This document shows positions 59,722-64,000 of a DNA stretch of 64,000 nt, piece after piece. A program made the translations under genes and the position numbers. The notes beneath the pieces were generated by a model. The model did no database searches and had not been told where the DNA came from. It saw nothing but the letters and a program-made list of their open reading frames with translations. The number at the start of each line of letters is the position of its first letter. Positions within the stretch are counted from its first letter, which is position 1. Source of the stretch: Streptomyces sp. NRRL F-2664 (lineage in GTDB: Bacteria > Actinomycetota > Actinomycetes > Streptomycetales > Streptomycetaceae); contig NZ_JOFX01000006.1 in NCBI RefSeq assembly GCF_000719345.1, positions 169,829 to 233,828 of the forward strand. The letters are read 5' to 3'.

Positions 59722-60696
59722 GTGCGCACCGACGGATGGCGACGATGGCGGCAGTGGCGGCGTCCGGCCGGGGTCCTCCTGCCGGTCCTCGCCCTCGCGG
59801 TCACGTACTACGTCAGCGGGCGGATCGGGCTGCACCAGAGCGTGACCGTCGACGGCGCCGAGGTCACGCCCCTGTGGCCGCCCACCGGCATCGCTCTGAC
59901 CGCCCTGCTCTGGCTGGGCCCGCGGGTCTGGCCGGGGATCTCCCTGGGCACCTACCTCGGCATCGAGCACATCAGCGACTTCGACCTCAGCGACCTGGGC
60001 ATCCTCGCCGGGAACACCCTCGCGCCGCTGTGCGCGTACCTGATGCTGCGCCGGGTGGACTTCCGCCAGCAGATGGACCGGCTCCGGGACGCGCTGGCGC
60101 TGGTCTTCCTGGGCGGCCTGCTGCCCATGCTGATCAGCGCGACGGCCGGGACCTGCACCCTCGTCCTCACCGGCGACCTGCCCTGGAGCGGATTCTGGCC
60201 GGTGTGGTCGGCCTGGTGGGCCGGCGACGCCATGGGAGTGCTCGTCCTGACCCCGCTGCTGCTCGTCCTGCGCCGGGCCCGGCTGCCCCGGGACGACTAC
60301 CGACTGGCCGAGGTGGCGGCACTGTCGGTCGCGTCCGTGGTCGTCACCCTCATGGCCACCCGCAGCCACCTGTCCGTGCTCTTCCTCGTCTTCCCGCTGC
60401 TGATCTGGGCGGCCGTACGCTTCCAGTTCGCCGGGAGCGCGCCGTGCGCGCTGCTGATCTCGGTCCTCGCCATCTCGGCGGCGAACGACAACGCCGGGCC
60501 GTTCGTGGACTACGGCCTGCTGGAACTCATGGTCAACCTGCAGGCCCTCAACGGAGCGGCCGCGCTCACCGGACTGCTGCTGTCCGCGCTGGTCACCGAG
60601 CAGAACAACGTACGACTGCGGATCGAGCAGGTCTGCGAGGACCTGGCGGAACTGGTCGAACACCTGGCTCCGGGCGGCAGACCCCCCGACCACTGA
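59722..60696 (+). CDS. Stand-alone MASE1-domain membrane sensor
   Basis: A 324-aa membrane protein with about eight transmembrane helices (from ~12 to ~290) that fits the MASE1 sensor domain, including the first-helix YYVSGRIGLHQ and the LWPPTGIALTALLW motif. The C-terminus ends in a short charged coiled-coil (QVCEDLAELVEHL) with no kinase, GGDEF or phosphatase domain. GTG 59722 is used because the first helix then lies near the N-terminus; TTG 59707 is also in frame. It follows the SpoIIE-type phosphatase that lacks a sensor, suggesting a split signalling pair. Confidence 0.85.
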   Translation: MRTDGWRRWRQWRRPAGVLLPVLALAVTYYVSGRIGLHQSVTVDGAEVTPLWPPTGIALTALLWLGPRVWPGISLGTYLGIEHISDFDLSDLGILAGNTLAPLCAYLMLRRVDFRQQMDRLRDALALVFLGGLLPMLISATAGTCTLVLTGDLPWSGFWPVWSAWWAGDAMGVLVLTPLLLVLRRARLPRDDYRLAEVAALSVASVVVTLMATRSHLSVLFLVFPLLIWAAVRFQFAGSAPCALLISVLAISAANDNAGPFVDYGLLELMVNLQALNGAAALTGLLLSALVTEQNNVRLRIEQVCEDLAELVEHLAPGGRPPDH

Positions 60697-60931
60697 ACGC
60701 CACCGCCCCCGAGCCCGCCGTACCGGGCCCCGCTTTTGAACACGCTCAGGTCTGGGCTCTAGAGTGAAGGGATCTCCGCCCGCAAGGTCGCCAATACCTG
60801 TGCGATCAGGGGAAGTTGGCACGCTTCTGTCCCGAACTGATCCCTATGTCCCTCAGTGCGGATCCGACGCGCCGACTGCCCCACGCCCCTGTGCAGGCCA
60901 CAGGAGCCGGGCTCATCCGACTGGGGGGTTC

Positions 60932-63900
60932 ATGAGTTCGCTGCCGACCGGCAGAAGACAGCGGCACAGACGGGGCAGAGGTGGCTCGATCGCCGCCTCG
61001 GGCGCTCTGCTGCTGGCCGTACTGGCCGCCTTCGCGGGCCAGGCCGCTCCGGCCTACGCGGCCGCGGCCCCGCCTGCCGCCGAGGCCCGCGCAGAAGGCC
61101 CGGCAGCGGCGACGGCCGCACCGAAGACCGGGCCCGTGGCGCCGCCGAAGCGCGACCCCAAGGCCGACCACGAGGCCGCCGTACGCACGCTGCAGAAGAG
61201 CGCGGCGGCCGGCGACTGCCCGGCCACCGCCGCCGCCCACACGGTCGTCACCTGCACGCTCGACCCGAACGAGAGCGCCGCCTTCTCGCTCACCCTGCCC
61301 CAGCAGAAGGACCTGCTGCTGGTCCAGGTCCTGGGGACGGCGGGGTGGACCCACACCAAGCTGGTCGCACCCGACGGCGCCGAAGTGACCTGCGAGGGCG
61401 TCACCGGCTCCGCCTCCTACGGAGCCCTGCGCTGCCCCACCACCCGAGCCGGGGCGCACACGCTGGAGGTCCGCAGCACCAGCGGCTCGGCGAACACCGT
61501 CTCGGTGTCGTACGTCCCGCTGCTCTCCTCCACCGCCTGCACGGCGGTGGGCGCCGCCGACCGCAGACTCGGTGCCCCGACGGCGTTCCCCGGCTCGCTG
61601 CCGATCGGTTCCGCGGGCGACTGCTACGGGCTGGACCTGGCTGCGGGCGACGTGCTGCGCACGTACTCCTCCAGCTGGCGGGTCGTGCGGACCGTCCACG
61701 ACGCCACCGGCAAGGAGATCTGCTCGTCCCAGGACGGCGGCAGCAATGCCTGGGACTGCAAGCTCGCCGGCACGGCCCCTTTCCGGGCCTCGGTGATGTC
61801 TCCCTCGGGCACCGCCGAGACCTACGACTTCAGCGCCGCCCGGCTCTCCAGGCCGGAGGGCTGCGCCCTCGTGGAACCGCAGGCTTTCGGGACCTCCCCC
61901 GACCTGAGTCCGACCGCGCGCTGCCGCACCCTGCGCGTCGCCCAGGCCGCCGGGTACGCCTTCGGCCCGGTCAAGGCCGATGCCCCGCTCACCGGCATGC
62001 TGTTCGGCCAGGACGGCACCCCGGCGGCGCCCGCGTGTGCGCAGGGCGCCTGCGACCTCGCTGCCGGCGACCACACGTGGGTCCTCGACCCCCACCCCAC
62101 CGGTGTCGATGCCTTCGGCATGCGCCTGCACTCCGCCAAGGAGACGCGCGGCTGCACGGCGACCCACGACAACGGCCTGGCGGCCGGTCCGGCCGCGGGC
62201 ACCTTCGCAGGCCCGGGGCAGCGCCTCTGCCTGACCCTCCCGACCTCCTCCGGCCAGGGCGTGTACCTGATCAACCGGCCCCCTGCGGAAGGCACCAGCG
62301 CGGCCGTGGCGGTCTACGACGCGGCCGGCGCCCAGCAGTGCGCACACGACGGCTACGCGTTCTACGTCTGCAAGCTGACCGGTACCGCGCCGTTCCGCGC
62401 GGTCCTGAGCGGTGACCCGGCCAAGGCCTACCAGCTGGTGATCCACCGGACCGGCGAGGCCGCGGGCTGCGCCGCCTGGCCTCGGAGCGGGTTCGACGGC
62501 AGCTGGGGCGCGCAGGCCCCGGTGTCGTCGACGGCGCGGCACTACTGCATGAGCCTGCCCGCGGACCAGCACTCCACCGCCGAGGTGATCGACTACACCA
62601 ACCAGCAGGGCCGGGTCAACGGCGAAGTCCTGCTGGTGGACCCGACCGGCACCGCGGTCTGTGCGACGGCGCCCCAATCCGTGACCACCTGCCGACTCAC
62701 CGCCGGTGTCCCGTACACCGCCATGGTGGTGTTCTCGGGCTACGGGTCGGACACCTACAAGCTGGTCCGACGTGACATCTCGTCGACCGCGCAGTGCGCC
62801 TCCCCGGCCTCCACGACGGTCGGCGGCCGATCGCTCCCGTACGACCTGACGTCGGCGCTCGACGCCCGCTGCGTCCGGGTGAACGGCGTCGCCACCGACA
62901 AGTTCTGGCTGAGTTCCCGCGCGCTCAACGAACCGCGGTACGGCCCCTCGACGGTGATGATGGTGGTCGACGCCGACGGAAGGATGATCTGCCGCCAGTG
63001 GGGCGTCTCCTGCCAGGTCACCGGATCGACCTCGTACGTGATGGTAGTGCTCGCCTCCGGTTTCAAGGGTGAGCCCATCCACACCGATGTCGACACGTGG
63101 AAGGTCGCCACGGCAGCGGGCTGGGCTCCGGAATGCACCGCCGACACGGTGTCGGTCGATGGATTCGCCGTGCGCAGCGGAGTCCTCACCGAGTCCTCGA
63201 CGGCCCGCTGCGCGGTCATCGACGTGCAGCCCTCCCAGACGTTCAGCGTCGTCGGCACCACCAGCGCCACCAGCTTCGGCAAGCCCGCGGTGAATCTGCT
63301 GAGCCTGAGCCGCTGGGACAGCACCTACCTCGGGTACCAGTGCGGCGGACGCTGGGGCGGGTTCGGCGCCACCTGCTCGACCGACGCCCACTCCGAGGCC
63401 TCCCGGGCCCTGCTGATGCTGAGTGCGGGCCGGAGCGCCACTCCGGCCGAGTACAGCATCCAGGGGATCTGCCACTCCGGCTGCGTTCGGCCGCCCGTCG
63501 AGGACCCCAAGGGCATCAGCCCCTCCACCGGTCCGTCCGGGACGCGCAATCACGCCACTGTCAGCGGTACCGGGCTCACCCTCGGCACCAAGCTCATGCT
63601 GAAGCGTGAGGGCTTCCCGGACAAGCCCATGAAGGTGATCTCCGTCGACCCCGCGGGCACCGCACTGAACGTCGAGGTCGACACCACCGGTCTGGCGGCC
63701 GGGCAGTACGACCTGCTCCTCGAAGGCGTCGGCTACACCACCGGCGTGCCCTCCCACGGGTACCTGCCGAAGGCGTACACGGTGACCGCGCCGACGGCCG
63801 CCACGAAGAGCCGGTTCGTGCCGCACGGTCCGGCGCGGTTCCTGGACACGCGTGACGGTACGGGTGCGGCGAAGTTCGCACCAGGGCAGATCGTGCCGAA

Positions 63901-64000
63901 TCTGGTGACGGTGCCGGTGGTGAACGGGAAGGTCGACCTGCGCAACAACGCCGGTTCGGTGGACCTGATCGCCGACGTGACGGGGTACTACACGGACAAG
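60932..64000 (+). CDS. Large secreted repeat protein with seven four-cysteine repeats and C-terminal LDTR module (partial, runs off window)
   Basis: An open frame without stop from ATG 60932 to the window end, at least 1023 aa, preceded by a G-rich ribosome site. A basic N-terminus and hydrophobic helix ending in AYA form a signal peptide (about 1-44). Residues 96-820 contain seven tandem repeats of about 97-113 aa, each with four Cys: unit starts at Cys96, 203, 311, 408, 513, 622 and 735. Cys847 and Cys851 close the region. An IPT/TIG-like segment follows (about 860-945), then FLDTRDGTG with DVTGYY, the LDTR-type surface module. The product is exported and probably disulfide-rich; the function is unknown. 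The antisense 1006-aa frame is a shadow. Confidence 0.85.
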   Translation, partial: MSSLPTGRRQRHRRGRGGSIAASGALLLAVLAAFAGQAAPAYAAAAPPAAEARAEGPAAATAAPKTGPVAPPKRDPKADHEAAVRTLQKSAAAGDCPATAAAHTVVTCTLDPNESAAFSLTLPQQKDLLLVQVLGTAGWTHTKLVAPDGAEVTCEGVTGSASYGALRCPTTRAGAHTLEVRSTSGSANTVSVSYVPLLSSTACTAVGAADRRLGAPTAFPGSLPIGSAGDCYGLDLAAGDVLRTYSSSWRVVRTVHDATGKEICSSQDGGSNAWDCKLAGTAPFRASVMSPSGTAETYDFSAARLSRPEGCALVEPQAFGTSPDLSPTARCRTLRVAQAAGYAFGPVKADAPLTGMLFGQDGTPAAPACAQGACDLAAGDHTWVLDPHPTGVDAFGMRLHSAKETRGCTATHDNGLAAGPAAGTFAGPGQRLCLTLPTSSGQGVYLINRPPAEGTSAAVAVYDAAGAQQCAHDGYAFYVCKLTGTAPFRAVLSGDPAKAYQLVIHRTGEAAGCAAWPRSGFDGSWGAQAPVSSTARHYCMSLPADQHSTAEVIDYTNQQGRVNGEVLLVDPTGTAVCATAPQSVTTCRLTAGVPYTAMVVFSGYGSDTYKLVRRDISSTAQCASPASTTVGGRSLPYDLTSALDARCVRVNGVATDKFWLSSRALNEPRYGPSTVMMVVDADGRMICRQWGVSCQVTGSTSYVMVVLASGFKGEPIHTDVDTWKVATAAGWAPECTADTVSVDGFAVRSGVLTESSTARCAVIDVQPSQTFSVVGTTSATSFGKPAVNLLSLSRWDSTYLGYQCGGRWGGFGATCSTDAHSEASRALLMLSAGRSATPAEYSIQGICHSGCVRPPVEDPKGISPSTGPSGTRNHATVSGTGLTLGTKLMLKREGFPDKPMKVISVDPAGTALNVEVDTTGLAAGQYDLLLEGVGYTTGVPSHGYLPKAYTVTAPTAATKSRFVPHGPARFLDTRDGTGAAKFAPGQIVPNLVTVPVVNGKVDLRNNAGSVDLIADVTGYYTDK

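Noticed and set aside
60806..63826. 1006-aa open frame on the minus strand
   Set aside because: It lies antisense to the secreted repeat protein, which has a signal peptide, periodic cysteines and an LDTR module. The antisense product is a Gly/Arg/Val-rich shadow typical of GC-rich DNA.
1..64000. CRISPR array, insertion sequence or biosynthetic gene cluster
   Set aside because: No regularly spaced repeats of CRISPR length, no transposase motifs with terminal repeats, and no PKS/NRPS or terpene synthase genes were seen; the single P450 and acyltransferase do not make a cluster.

Overview
The window is high-GC actinobacterial DNA and almost certainly a Streptomyces chromosome core. The main evidence is the strong G/C bias at third codon positions, many GTG starts, many ATGA start/stop overlaps, a WblA-type WhiB protein, a Crp regulator, MarP, tandem ArsA-like ATPases and DesK/LuxR-type two-component systems. 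The gene order from acs through nhaA, marP, nth, crp, the ArsA pair and wblA to a bifunctional penicillin-binding protein, and later the lysC/asd and recR/ybaB blocks, matches what I remember of the central S. coelicolor chromosome. That comparison is from memory and was not computed.

Layout. 1-9.6 kb: a 6C-type small RNA at the left edge (minus strand), a membrane-anchored HAD phosphatase, a Fic-like protein that has lost its catalytic motif, a CooC/MinD-like ATPase, a polysaccharide-deacetylase lipoprotein, a SulP transporter fused to a beta-carbonic anhydrase, and acetyl-CoA synthetase. 9.9-17 kb: NhaA, a small membrane protein with an epoxide-hydrolase-like enzyme, then MarP, a CoA pyrophosphatase and endonuclease III, divergent from crp. 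17-20.8 kb: a nucleotidyltransferase converging on a five-gene minus-strand operon (DUF4177, RidA, NUDIX, MBL hydrolase, membrane-anchored L7/L12-like domain). 20.9-27.8 kb: two ArsA/GET3-like ATPases, wblA, a class A PBP, a YqeY protein and a metallophosphoesterase.

27.8-34.5 kb looks like an accessory stretch beside tRNA-Pro(CGG). It holds an unusual SANT/sigma-region-4/TnsA-like nuclease fusion, hypothetical proteins, an HD protein coupled to a cytosine-deaminase-like amidohydrolase, and an S9 peptidase. 34.5-43.3 kb: SURF1, a SigE-family sigma factor with its membrane partner, aspartokinase with an Asd paralogue that lacks both catalytic residues, a DUF5063 protein, RecR, YbaB, a SLATT protein and a conserved hypothetical.

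43.3-48 kb: a GntR/FadR regulator, a class-III aminotransferase, a PfpI/MarR pair, an NTF2-like protein and a HIT protein. 48.2-54.7 kb: a tightly overlapped hydrolase/acyltransferase/histidine kinase/response regulator operon followed by a second, closely similar kinase/regulator pair. 54.7-60.7 kb: a cytochrome P450, a degenerate diacylglycerol-kinase-like protein, purA, and a SpoIIE-type phosphatase next to a stand-alone MASE1 sensor. From 60.9 kb to the right edge runs the start of a large secreted protein with seven four-cysteine repeats and the beginning of an LDTR module; it is cut by the window end.

Strongest items for follow-up: the sigma-4/TnsA-like fusion beside the tRNA, the Asd pseudoenzyme beside lysC, the seven-repeat secreted protein, the split MASE1/phosphatase pair and the tandem DesK/R systems with a shared upstream motif. 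All functional statements come from reading motifs by eye; no database search was run.
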